15,304 nt of DNA from Bacteroidales bacterium (lineage in GTDB: Bacteria; Bacteroidota; Bacteroidia; Bacteroidales; UBA7960). A program made the position numbers and the translations under genes. The stretch is taken from NCBI GenBank assembly GCA_007132825.1, contig SLNX01000197.1, positions 1-15,304 on the forward strand. Reading direction: 5' to 3'. Within the stretch, counting starts at the first letter, position 1. Every line of letters starts with the position of its first letter. Below the pieces are notes generated by a model. The model did not search any database. It saw only the letters and a list, made by a program, of their open reading frames with translations, and had not been told where the DNA came from. Below are positions 1-6,514 of the stretch, piece by piece.

Positions 1-809
1 GGAAGATTGTCTTTAGCCTGGAGCCAGGGAACAGAAGGAGGCACAAAAGGACCGAAATTAGCACCTGATAAAACGGCGGAAAAGATATCAATTATGGCAG
101 CCATGCAATACCCTTTGTGACTGCCAAACTTGCGGCTGCTGCCTAGTGGAAGTATTGCTCCACCCTCTTTAAGTATACCGGGGTCGGTGGTTGCTAACCC
201 CTGCGAATCCTGCAAGAAACCCGCTTCAATTGTTAAGTTGTTTTTATGTAACAGGTCAACCTTGCCCCGGGCAATTGCAGCTGTCGCAAAATCGGCAACA
301 ACCGGTGGCTCTTCATTTGCAGGAATCGCAACAGCCAAAGGGTTGGTACCCATCATGCCGATCCTGGAAAATGTGGGCGCTACCAGAGGGTTGGCATTGG
401 TCATGCATATACCGATCATTTGATGTTGCAGAGCCATCATGGCATAGTAACCTGCAATGCCAAAGTGATTGCTGTTCTGAACCGCCGCCCATCCGGTTCC
501 AGCCTTTTCAGCTTTTTCAATAGCAAGTTGCATTGCGTGACGCGAGACAACGGGTCCAAGTCCGTTGTCTCCATCAAGTGTAACTGTAGATGGGCCTTTA
601 TGGATTACTGAAGGTTGTGCATCCGGTTTGATTCTCCCATTGCGAAGCATAGAGATGTAATCATGCAGGCGAAGCAACCCATGCGATGGAATGCCGCGCA
701 GTTCAGCAGCAATCAATACGTCAGCTACAACACAGGAAGCAGCCTGTGAAACACCGCATTTACCAAATAGTTCGGTAATAATGCTTTTAAGTTTATCAGC
801 TTTGTGCAT
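1..809 (-). CDS. Malate/L-lactate dehydrogenase family oxidoreductase (Ldh_2), 3' part beyond window
   Basis: Read on the minus strand from the ATG at 809, an open frame runs off the left edge after about 269 residues, so the C-terminus is missing. The family is NAD(P)-dependent 2-hydroxyacid dehydrogenases (malate, lactate, ureidoglycolate and similar), and the substrate cannot be told from this part. Family marks seen are an N-terminal helix beginning MHKADKLKSII, the motif GIPSHGLLRL with the conserved His, QNSNHFGIAGYY, a MGTNPLAVAIP stretch, and KFGSHKGYCMA. An in-frame ATG at 893 would add 28 residues, but these look unlike the family. A TAnnTTTG-like element (TATTTTTG, 818-825 on minus) lies 8 bases upstream of the chosen start and would give an almost leaderless mRNA. 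It has no clear -33 partner. The gene is divergent from the 1039 operon. The family call is firm; the specific enzyme is open. Confidence 0.88.
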   Translation of the reverse strand, partial: MHKADKLKSIITELFGKCGVSQAASCVVADVLIAAELRGIPSHGLLRLHDYISMLRNGRIKPDAQPSVIHKGPSTVTLDGDNGLGPVVSRHAMQLAIEKAEKAGTGWAAVQNSNHFGIAGYYAMMALQHQMIGICMTNANPLVAPTFSRIGMMGTNPLAVAIPANEEPPVVADFATAAIARGKVDLLHKNNLTIEAGFLQDSQGLATTDPGILKEGGAILPLGSSRKFGSHKGYCMAAIIDIFSAVLSGANFGPFVPPSVPWLQAKDNL

Positions 810-997
810 TTTTGGCTCAAAAATAACAACGAATCTGCAAAAAAATAAAATAATACACCAGAAATTGATAAGAATTATCCCATTGTGTTGCATAGTTCTA
901 AAAAAAATTGAATATTTGCATGCGCTTAAGGTAGAAAAAAGAGCATTGTTGCTTATTTACTTTATTATTTTATCAACTCTTGTTCTGGAATTAATTA

Positions 998-1005
998 TAA
1001 CTTTG
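998..1005 (+). promoter_or_regulatory. Bacteroidota-type -7 element (TAACTTTG)
   Basis: TAACTTTG matches the Bacteroidota consensus TAnnTTTG. It lies 33 bases before the ATG at 1039 in an AT-rich gap of 229 bases. The only nearby TTG (980-982) is too close for a normal -33 box, so the call rests on the -7 match and on a start distance like that of the other promoters here. The gap also holds the small palindrome GATAAGAATTATC at 867-879, of unknown meaning. Confidence 0.4.
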
Positions 1006-1038
1006 CATATTCATTAAAAAATCATCAATCATAAACAT

Positions 1039-1623
1039 ATGAAAACAGTTATTCAGATTGTTTTAGCCATCGTAATTATCGTATTGGGCTATTTTGTGTA
1101 TGACAGCATCATGGAACCTGTCAGATTCAGGCAAGAGGTGCAGGTTCGGGAAGCTGAAATCATCCAGAGACTTAAGGACATCAGGGAGGTTCAAAGATCT
1201 CACAGATCTCGCTATCAAAGATTTACCGCTGATCTCGATTCGTTGGTGATGTTCTTTAATGTCGACTCGCTGCCTTTGATCCGTGCAATCGGGCATGTAC
1301 CTGATACATTAACTGAGGCTGAAGCGGTTAGAATGGGAATCGTTGAACGCGATACCCTATGGATTGCTGCCAGGGATAGCCTGCTTCGCAATGTAAGGTA
1401 CCCGGTTGAACAGCTTCCATATGTCCCATACGGACAGGGAGCCCGTTTTGAAATGAACTCAGGCTTTATAGAAAGAGGGTTGGTAAAATTGCCCGTTTTT
1501 GAAGCCTCCGTTCAGGCTCATGTATATATGGGCGATCTGGATAACTGGCGCGTGTATTATACCCGTGAAGACCTGAGGGTTGGCTCAATGCAGGAAGCCG
1601 TTCTTGATGGCAACTGGGAGTAA
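1039..1623 (+). CDS. Membrane-anchored protein of unknown function (194 aa)
   Basis: I do not recognise a named family. The N-terminus is one hydrophobic segment (about residues 3-23, rich in I, V and L). A charged, probably helical stretch follows (about 27-65, with REAEIIQRLKDIREVQRSHR), then a mixed globular C-terminal part of about 130 residues. A single N-terminal anchor leading into a long helix recalls pseudopilins, but there is no visible prepilin-peptidase site (G followed by F and a Glu five residues on), so that is only a likeness. The protein would sit in the inner membrane facing the periplasm. The ATG at 1039 is the first in frame and follows a TAnnTTTG element. The stop is 13 bases before the DUF3822 gene, so the two are probably co-transcribed. 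It reads as a real gene because it is long, lacks repeats and has a normal start context. Confidence 0.8.
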   Translation: MKTVIQIVLAIVIIVLGYFVYDSIMEPVRFRQEVQVREAEIIQRLKDIREVQRSHRSRYQRFTADLDSLVMFFNVDSLPLIRAIGHVPDTLTEAEAVRMGIVERDTLWIAARDSLLRNVRYPVEQLPYVPYGQGARFEMNSGFIERGLVKLPVFEASVQAHVYMGDLDNWRVYYTREDLRVGSMQEAVLDGNWE

Positions 1624-1636
1624 AACATGAATTGAA

Positions 1637-2503
1637 ATGTCCGGCTCTTTTCGGAATATCATACGTATTGGCGATACGTCCGGTCACGAGCCTCCGGGAA
1701 AGAAAATATTATCCATTGGGCTCAGGCCCGATGGATTTGTTTTTGCCACACTCGAAACTCCGGATCTCAGATATACCACCCTTGAGGACTATGAATACAC
1801 CCCAGGTCATTCTGGAGAAGATTATTTGCAAAATCTTGCAAACTTTACCCATGACCATGCTGTCTTTAGCACACCCTATGAAAAAGTAAATATCTCCCTC
1901 TTTACGCCCAACCTGCTTTTAATACCTGCTGAGCTTTACCAGGAGAACCACAAAGAATTGTTGTGTAAGTTTTGTTCAGTTAATCCGGAAAACCATACAG
2001 TTCGTGCAGAAAAACTCAACACGCTAAATGCTTTTGGCGTATATCTGATTCCCGATGATTTAAAAAACTTCTTTGATAACAGATTTGAAAGCTACCGGTT
2101 ATGGCATCAGGGTACTGCATTGATAGAAAGCATTCTTGCCGACAAACAACTCGAAAACCGGCAAATGGATGTGGTTCTTCATGTTAAAAGATCGTTTTTT
2201 GAGATTGTTTTACTGGAAAATAAAAGGGTAATCCTGTATCAGTCTTTTGATTATTTGGTTTTTGACGACCTGCTTTACTATCTTTTCTATGTTTTGGAAC
2301 AATTTGAACGGGATGCAGCTAAACAAAAGCTGTTGCTGATTGGTGAGATCGGACTGGATTGCGATTCTTTCCAAATACTATCCAGTCTTTTTTACCAGGT
2401 ATCTTTCCCTGAAAGGAACAACGTATGCCGTTATGCAGAACCGTTTGACCAGATCCCAGGACATTATTACTACAACCTCATAAATTTGGTCACATGCGGA
2501 TAA
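1637..2503 (+). CDS. DUF3822 family protein (288 aa)
   Basis: The length, the opening (KILSIGLRPDGFVFATLE) and the position directly before rsmD fit DUF3822, a Bacteroidota family of unknown role. From memory, the family has been likened to actin-like ATPase folds, but no clear nucleotide-binding motif is visible here. There is no signal peptide or membrane segment, so it is probably cytoplasmic. The middle (about residues 120-215) alternates predicted strands and helices, for example HVKRSFFEIVLLENKRVILY. The start at 1637 lies 13 bases after the previous stop. The 3' end overlaps rsmD by 10 bases, which points to translational coupling with a 16S rRNA methyltransferase. A link to ribosome maturation is suggested by that context only. 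Confidence 0.78.
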   Translation: MSGSFRNIIRIGDTSGHEPPGKKILSIGLRPDGFVFATLETPDLRYTTLEDYEYTPGHSGEDYLQNLANFTHDHAVFSTPYEKVNISLFTPNLLLIPAELYQENHKELLCKFCSVNPENHTVRAEKLNTLNAFGVYLIPDDLKNFFDNRFESYRLWHQGTALIESILADKQLENRQMDVVLHVKRSFFEIVLLENKRVILYQSFDYLVFDDLLYYLFYVLEQFERDAAKQKLLLIGEIGLDCDSFQILSSLFYQVSFPERNNVCRYAEPFDQIPGHYYYNLINLVTCG

Positions 2504-3033
2504 TTGGCGGTCGACTCAGTCGCAGACATATCAACCCACCTTCAGGACTTCCGGTAAGGCCAACCACAGACAAAGCAAAAGAGGCCCTTTTTAACATCCT
2601 GAATAACCATATCGACTTTGAGGCTGTTCGTGTACTCGACCTTTTTGCTGGAACAGGAAGCATTGCATATGAATTTGCTTCACGTAACGCAATCGAAGTT
2701 GTTGCAATAGATAACAATGCGAGATGTGTTCGCTTTATCAAGGATGTTAAAGAAAAACTTGAAATGGATAACCTTAGTGTAATAAAAGCCGATGCGTTGC
2801 GGTTTCTGAGAAACAAAATGACCTCTTACGACATTATATTCTGCGATCCACCTTACGATATGAAGGGCATTGAAGATATCCCCGATATGGTTTTTAAAAA
2901 TAACCTTTTACTCCCCGAAGGGTTCCTGATCGTTGAACACTCAGATCATGTTCAATTGGATGATCACCCGGCCTTTGTATTTAAAAGGAATTACAGCAAA
3001 GTCCATTTCAGCTTTTTTAATGCATCTGAATGA
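2494..3033 (+). CDS. rsmD: 16S rRNA (guanine966-N2)-methyltransferase RsmD
   Basis: This 179-residue Rossmann-fold, SAM-dependent methyltransferase methylates N2 of G966 in 16S rRNA during 30S assembly. Seen in order are the N-terminal MRIIGGRLSRR and VRPTTDKAKEALFNIL (about 21-36), both typical of RsmD, the SAM motif I LDLFAGTGS (48-56), an acidic residue after strand 2 in AIDNN (71-75), and the catalytic motif IV DPPY (118-121). Length is normal for the family (about 180-200). The ATG lies inside the end of the DUF3822 gene, so translation is probably coupled. Sixty bases separate it from coaD, a pairing common in bacteria. Confidence 0.95.
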   Translation: MRIIGGRLSRRHINPPSGLPVRPTTDKAKEALFNILNNHIDFEAVRVLDLFAGTGSIAYEFASRNAIEVVAIDNNARCVRFIKDVKEKLEMDNLSVIKADALRFLRNKMTSYDIIFCDPPYDMKGIEDIPDMVFKNNLLLPEGFLIVEHSDHVQLDDHPAFVFKRNYSKVHFSFFNASE

Positions 3034-3093
3034 TCATCTGTTTTTTTTATCTTTACATCCAGAAAACTACTGACATTCAAATTTATATGGTTT

Positions 3094-3576
3094 ATGAAAA
3101 AAATTGCTCTTTTTCCCGGTTCTTTTGATCCGATAACAAAAGGCCATGAATCCATCATCTTACGCGCATTGCCTTTGTTTGACAAAATTATTATTGCCAT
3201 AGGGGTAAATGAACAAAAGAAAAGCTTTTTTCCACTGGAAAACAGAAAAAAGTGGATAAGGCTGGTTTTTGAAAAATATGATCAGATTGATGTGATCACC
3301 TATGAAGGACTTACGGTTGATCTCTGTAAAAAACTGAATGTGACATATATCCTCAGAGGCCTGAGAACTTCTGCCGATTTTGAGTTTGAGCGCAGCATCG
3401 GTCAAATGAATAAAAAAATGCTTCCCGAGCTGGAAACTGTTTTTCTTCTGACAACACCTGAATACACAGCACTAAACTCCAATATCGTTCGTGAGATCAT
3501 CCGACATGGTGGCGATGTTTCCGACTTTATCCCCAATGGTTTCGATATTAATGAAGGTTTAAACTCTAAACTCTAA
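3094..3576 (+). CDS. coaD: Phosphopantetheine adenylyltransferase (PPAT)
   Basis: CoaD transfers AMP from ATP to 4'-phosphopantetheine, the penultimate step of coenzyme A synthesis, in the cytoplasm. Motifs of the nucleotidyltransferase fold are the start KIALFPGSFDPITKGH with the TxGH motif (15-18), ILRGLRTSADFEFE (87-99) including the RGLR substrate loop, and SNIVRE (129-134) in place of the usual SSxxVRE. Length (160 aa) is normal. The last four residues (NSKL) and the TAA stop are encoded by a heptamer tandem array that begins at 3561, so the natural C-terminal tail may have been altered. The change lies past the conserved core, and activity is probably intact. Confidence 0.95.
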   Translation: MKKIALFPGSFDPITKGHESIILRALPLFDKIIIAIGVNEQKKSFFPLENRKKWIRLVFEKYDQIDVITYEGLTVDLCKKLNVTYILRGLRTSADFEFERSIGQMNKKMLPELETVFLLTTPEYTALNSNIVREIIRHGGDVSDFIPNGFDINEGLNSKL

Positions 3577-3627
3577 ACTCTAAACTCTAAACTCTAAACT
3601 CTAAACCTTCAACCCTCAACCCCAAAC
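3561..3627 (+). repeat. Heptamer tandem array (AAACTCT)n with degenerate 3' units
   Basis: Six perfect copies of AAACTCT plus four bases fill 3561-3606. Read as TCTAAAC, the seven-base period continues through three diverged units, CTTCAAC, CCTCAAC and CCCAAAC, to 3627. The plus strand has no G in the whole array. Because seven is coprime to three, the unit places TAA in every plus-strand frame within 21 bases, and the coaD stop (3574-3576) is one of these. It resembles the short tandemly repeated heptamers (STRR) described in cyanobacteria in size and setting, without sequence identity being claimed. Confidence 0.95.
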
Positions 3628-3632
3628 AATAC

Positions 3633-3650
3633 ACCAATCGTACCAATCGT
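3633..3650 (+). repeat. Two tandem copies of ACCAATCGT
   Basis: A perfect nine-base direct repeat lies just after the heptamer array and just before TACATTTA (3651-3658), a near match to the TAnnTTTG -7 element. It is 22 bases before the start of the next gene. It could be an operator for that gene or only slippage debris beside the array; the sequence does not decide. Confidence 0.6.
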
Positions 3651-3671
3651 TACATTTATAAATGCTAACGA

Positions 3672-5081
3672 ATGCTTAAACAACATAATATCTTATTGCT
3701 ATTAGTTCTAATGTATCTGCATGCTTATGGTAGCGGAGAAGTTACCATCTCCGGATATTTCCCGGGAGCTGGGGGAGAAATCGTACACCTTATGACATAT
3801 GAGGACCTTGTAAGCAGGCAGGAATTGCGCTTGTCATCCGCAAAAATTGATGTTGATGGAAATTTTGAACTCACCGCAACACTTAACGAAAGCCGGTTGC
3901 TTTTTTTGCGCGTTTTTAATGGAAAGAATTATCTGCATACCGCTCCCGGAGAATCGTATCTGGTTGAATATGAAAAACTGGTGATTAATAATCCAGAGCT
4001 TGATGAAGGCAGACTATTTCGTCAAAGATCTTTTAATATAACAACCTACGGCAATAACAATCAGGAGTATAACCTGCATGGTCTTATAATGCAAATGGAT
4101 GACATGGTGGCCACTTATCTCGAAGAGCAGGTCGCCGGCAGGGTCAGAGCCAACCACAGGGCTTCACTGGAACAGTTTGCCCGGCAGGTTGATGACGCTT
4201 TTGTTGATGGTTCTCAGACTTTCTTTGATGATTATGTAACTTATTATCTGGCCTACCTGAAAAGATCGCTGAATGTCAGGGGATTTCATGCACTTTTTCA
4301 TCATTATGTCAATGATCGGCCAATCCTGACGAATCATCCCCTATACATGGACTTTTTCAGAAGTATGTTTGACAATTATATCTTTACCGGCAGCAGAAGC
4401 ATCAGAATGAACGAACTTGAAGCAGCAGTGAACAAATACGCAGACTTTGATTTACTAATGGTTCTGCTTTCCGAAGATGAGTTGCTGAAGAATGAAGATT
4501 TGCGGGAACTTGTTTTACTTATATCCCTCGACAGAATGTTTTCCATGCCAGATTTTTTCAATTCCCGGCTCAGGGAAGTCCTTGAGGAGGCTGCAAAGAA
4601 ATGTAAGAATACTGAACATCGCAAAATTGCCGAAAACATAATAAGGAAGCATAGCCGGGGTTTTCATGAAGGCGCTATTGTCAGCCATTTTCAGCTGAAC
4701 GACTATGCAGGAAATGTATATGATCTGCAGGATTTTCATGACAGTTTTGTATACCTGTTTTTTTGGGCAGGCTGGTGTCCGCTTTCCATGGGAAGCATTC
4801 AGGTCATGCAGGAGTTTGCTGAAGAATTAAATGGAAAATTGGAGGTTGTTGGTGTGCTGGTAGATCGTGACCGGGAAAATGTAAAGCATCTGCTGGTTGA
4901 TGAGGGGTTGCCGTTTCCATTGTTGTATTTTGATGGAGATTATGAGTTGCTTGGGAATTTTGGAATTGCAACAGTACCCTTTTATATGCTGATCGGCCCG
5001 GGTGGACGAATTATAGCCCATCCTTTTTTGCCACCCCATTGGGGTGCCCGGGAAGCACTGCATGATTTCCTTGGTGAATAA
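3672..5081 (+). CDS. Exported thioredoxin-like protein (TlpA/redoxin type) with a CxxS site
   Basis: The protein has 469 residues. Residues 1-21 form a signal peptide (NILLLLVLMYLHAYG). Residues about 23-100 look like the beta-rich N-terminal domain (DUF4369-like) that precedes thioredoxin domains in Bacteroidota. A helical middle region follows (about 115-330). The C-terminal thioredoxin fold (about 335-469) shows FFWAGWCPLS and the cis-proline loop ATVPFY (Pro436). Normal members have CxxC; here Cys369 is followed by Pro, Leu and Ser372, so the resolving cysteine is missing. This rules out an ordinary dithiol reductase, and a monothiol, isomerase-like or purely binding role is possible. It would act in the periplasm. 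The gene converges on the NUDIX gene with a 4-base gap. An earlier ATG at 3662 is out of frame. Confidence 0.85.
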   Translation: MLKQHNILLLLVLMYLHAYGSGEVTISGYFPGAGGEIVHLMTYEDLVSRQELRLSSAKIDVDGNFELTATLNESRLLFLRVFNGKNYLHTAPGESYLVEYEKLVINNPELDEGRLFRQRSFNITTYGNNNQEYNLHGLIMQMDDMVATYLEEQVAGRVRANHRASLEQFARQVDDAFVDGSQTFFDDYVTYYLAYLKRSLNVRGFHALFHHYVNDRPILTNHPLYMDFFRSMFDNYIFTGSRSIRMNELEAAVNKYADFDLLMVLLSEDELLKNEDLRELVLLISLDRMFSMPDFFNSRLREVLEEAAKKCKNTEHRKIAENIIRKHSRGFHEGAIVSHFQLNDYAGNVYDLQDFHDSFVYLFFWAGWCPLSMGSIQVMQEFAEELNGKLEVVGVLVDRDRENVKHLLVDEGLPFPLLYFDGDYELLGNFGIATVPFYMLIGPGGRIIAHPFLPPHWGAREALHDFLGE

Positions 5082-5085
5082 TCGC

Positions 5086-5712
5086 TTATTTATTAAAGCT
5101 TTGGTTAATGGCGAGTCCCAAAAGGTTTCTGATATTTCCGTAAGTATTCTCAATTATGTCATCAATATTATCAGGATCACGCCATTCAACCTTTGTGATC
5201 CCTTCGGTAGTCTGAGGAACCGGTAATGTATTACTTGATGTCATCATCAGATACCAATGGGTTTTTTTCAGTATCCAGTCGGTTTTCTTGTCCGGATAAA
5301 TATGATAGGATATGGGGAGTTTCTGTATGATTTGAACAGTTGTAATTCCACATTCCTCCTGTACCTCTCTGATTGCTGCCTGTTCTCCTTGCTCATTTGA
5401 CTCAATTACCCCCTTGGGAAGATCCCACCGGCCGTTTCGAAAAATAAACAAAAATTGTCCTGATCGGTTTACGACAAGACCGCCGGCAGCTTCAACGGGA
5501 ATGAAAAAAGTCATAAAATGCCGGAAGTTCAACTCCGGTTGTAAACTTTCATAAACCAGTTTTTTTTCACTGCTGTGCAGAAAGGCTGTGACATCCTGCC
5601 ATTCGGGCTTTTTTGTTAACAGCATATGTGCGCCATTATTTTCATCTGTCTTTGGATAGACAAACTCAATGAACCTGTTGTCAAAATAAACGGTTATATT
5701 ATTATTACTCAT
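5086..5712 (-). CDS. NUDIX hydrolase with N-terminal extension
   Basis: This 208-residue cytoplasmic protein should hydrolyse a nucleoside diphosphate linked to another group; the substrate is unknown. The Nudix box (101-123) is complete. Gly101 is followed after five residues by Glu107, and after seven more by REVQEECGI (115-123), giving the metal-binding Glu residues. It is preceded by FRNGRWDLPKG, common in MutT, diadenosine-polyphosphate and inositol-polyphosphate type members. About 75 residues precede the Nudix fold (strand starting at EAAGGLVV, 74-81), an extension I associate with Bacteroidota homologues next to pyrE. It is divergent from pyrE, with 53 bases between the starts, so both promoters share that gap. 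Confidence 0.92.
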   Translation of the reverse strand: MSNNNITVYFDNRFIEFVYPKTDENNGAHMLLTKKPEWQDVTAFLHSSEKKLVYESLQPELNFRHFMTFFIPVEAAGGLVVNRSGQFLFIFRNGRWDLPKGVIESNEQGEQAAIREVQEECGITTVQIIQKLPISYHIYPDKKTDWILKKTHWYLMMTSSNTLPVPQTTEGITKVEWRDPDNIDDIIENTYGNIRNLLGLAINQSFNK

Positions 5713-5728
5713 TTGCTCTGAATTTTAT

Positions 5729-5736
5729 TAGCTTTG
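5729..5736 (+). promoter_or_regulatory. Bacteroidota-type -7 element for pyrE (TAGCTTTG)
   Basis: TAGCTTTG fits TAnnTTTG and lies 29 bases before the ATG at 5766, in the gap shared with the divergent NUDIX gene. A TTTG at 5712-5715 is too close (13 bases) to be a normal -33 partner. The position argues against the alternative upstream start at 5736, which would overlap the element. Confidence 0.45.
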
Positions 5737-5765
5737 TGTGCTTTTTTCAGCATAAAAACAAGAGC

Positions 5766-6404
5766 ATGAAAAATAATGATCCGTATGCCCTGGAGATTGC
5801 AGAAAAACTACTGCAAATTAACGCAATAAAACTGAATGTGAGTAATCCGTTTACCTGGGCCTCGGGTTTGCGTGCACCCATCTATTGCGACAACCGGCGT
5901 ATTTTGTCTTTTCCCGAAGTGCGCAGCTGGGTTGCTGATCGCTTTGTGGATTTGATACGGAAGAACTATCCTGATGTAGAGCTTATTGCCGGCGTGGCTA
6001 CCGGAGCTATTGCCATTGGTGTATTGGTGGCAGAACGGATGGACCTGCCTTTTGTATACGTAAGGAGTAAACCCAAGTCGCACGGGTTGACATCTCAGGT
6101 AGAGGGCTATACTCCATCCGGGAAAAAGACAGTAATTATTGAAGACCTGGTTTCCACAGCAAAAAGCAGTCTTCAGGCATATCATGCACTTATGGGAAAG
6201 GAGCTCATGATTCTCGGAATGGTTTCAATTTTTACTTATGATCTCAATATCGCTGCAAAAAACCTTGAGAACGCAGGATGTAAATTGGCCTCATTGAGTA
6301 ATTACAATGCTTTACTCGAAACAGCCATCAATAATAAAATCATCAGTGATGAGGATCTGCTTGAACTAAAAAAATGGCGCAAAGATCCTGAAAGCTGGTA
6401 CTAG
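5766..6404 (+). CDS. pyrE: Orotate phosphoribosyltransferase
   Basis: PyrE joins orotate and PRPP to give orotidine 5'-phosphate in UMP synthesis. With the start MKNNDPYALEIAEKLL the protein has 212 residues, the usual length. An in-frame start at 5736 would add ten residues that overlap the -7 element and is less likely. Motifs are the substrate loop FTWASGLRAPIYCDNR (29-44), GVATGAIAIG (76-85), KPKSHG (102-107, flexible catalytic loop) and the PRPP-binding loop IIEDLVSTAKSS (124-135). That loop usually has Gly where Ala132 stands here (STGGS or STGKS), a mild oddity. The stop (TAG, 6402-6404) is 3 bases before a dispersed hairpin element, and a SRPBCC gene follows, a neighbour I know from other Bacteroidota. 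Confidence 0.95.
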   Translation: MKNNDPYALEIAEKLLQINAIKLNVSNPFTWASGLRAPIYCDNRRILSFPEVRSWVADRFVDLIRKNYPDVELIAGVATGAIAIGVLVAERMDLPFVYVRSKPKSHGLTSQVEGYTPSGKKTVIIEDLVSTAKSSLQAYHALMGKELMILGMVSIFTYDLNIAAKNLENAGCKLASLSNYNALLETAINNKIISDEDLLELKKWRKDPESWY

Positions 6405-6407
6405 TAA

Positions 6408-6458
6408 ATATTTCGGTACACAGGTCAAGCCCTGTGTGTACGATAGGAATAATCTTAA
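6408..6458 (+). repeat. Dispersed hairpin element, copy 1
   Basis: This stretch recurs at 15040-15103. The shared blocks are ATATTTCGGT, CACAGGTCAA, CCCTGTGTGTACGATAGGA and TCTTAA. The copies differ at four single bases and by a 13-base insertion in copy 2. A hairpin can form from ACACAGG (6418-6424) and CCTGTGT (6431-6437) with the loop TCAAGC; the outer GT and AC also pair if two bases bulge. No T-run follows, so it is not a standard intrinsic terminator. It lies 3 bases after the pyrE stop and leads straight into a hexamer array. No coding capacity or known IS end was recognised. Confidence 0.9.
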
Positions 6459-6511
6459 TCTCAACCTTAACCTTAACCTTAATCTTAACCTCAACCTCAA
6501 CCTCAACCTTA
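6452..6511 (+). repeat. Hexamer tandem array, consensus AYCTYA, 10 units
   Basis: Ten uninterrupted six-base units are ATCTTA, ATCTCA, three of ACCTTA, ATCTTA, three of ACCTCA, and ACCTTA. Variation is confined to positions 2 and 5 (C/T transitions), and the plus strand contains no G. It follows the hairpin element and ends three bases before the ATG of the SRPBCC gene, so it lies in that gene's leader. Two of the three plus-strand frames are open through it because six is a multiple of three. Confidence 0.95.
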
Positions 6512-6514
6512 ACA

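Noticed and set aside
130..423. Open frames on the plus strand at 130-1017
   Set aside because: They lie opposite the Ldh_2 dehydrogenase frame or in the AT-rich gap after it, and their translations show no family features.
3561..3627. CRISPR array or telomere
   Set aside because: Units are seven bases with no spacers, and the array is internal to a housekeeping region, so neither fits despite the telomere-like look.
6416..6441. Intrinsic terminator at the hairpin after pyrE
   Set aside because: A stem is present but no T-run follows, and the next bases (ACGATAGGA) are conserved in both copies, which fits a repeat element better than a terminator.
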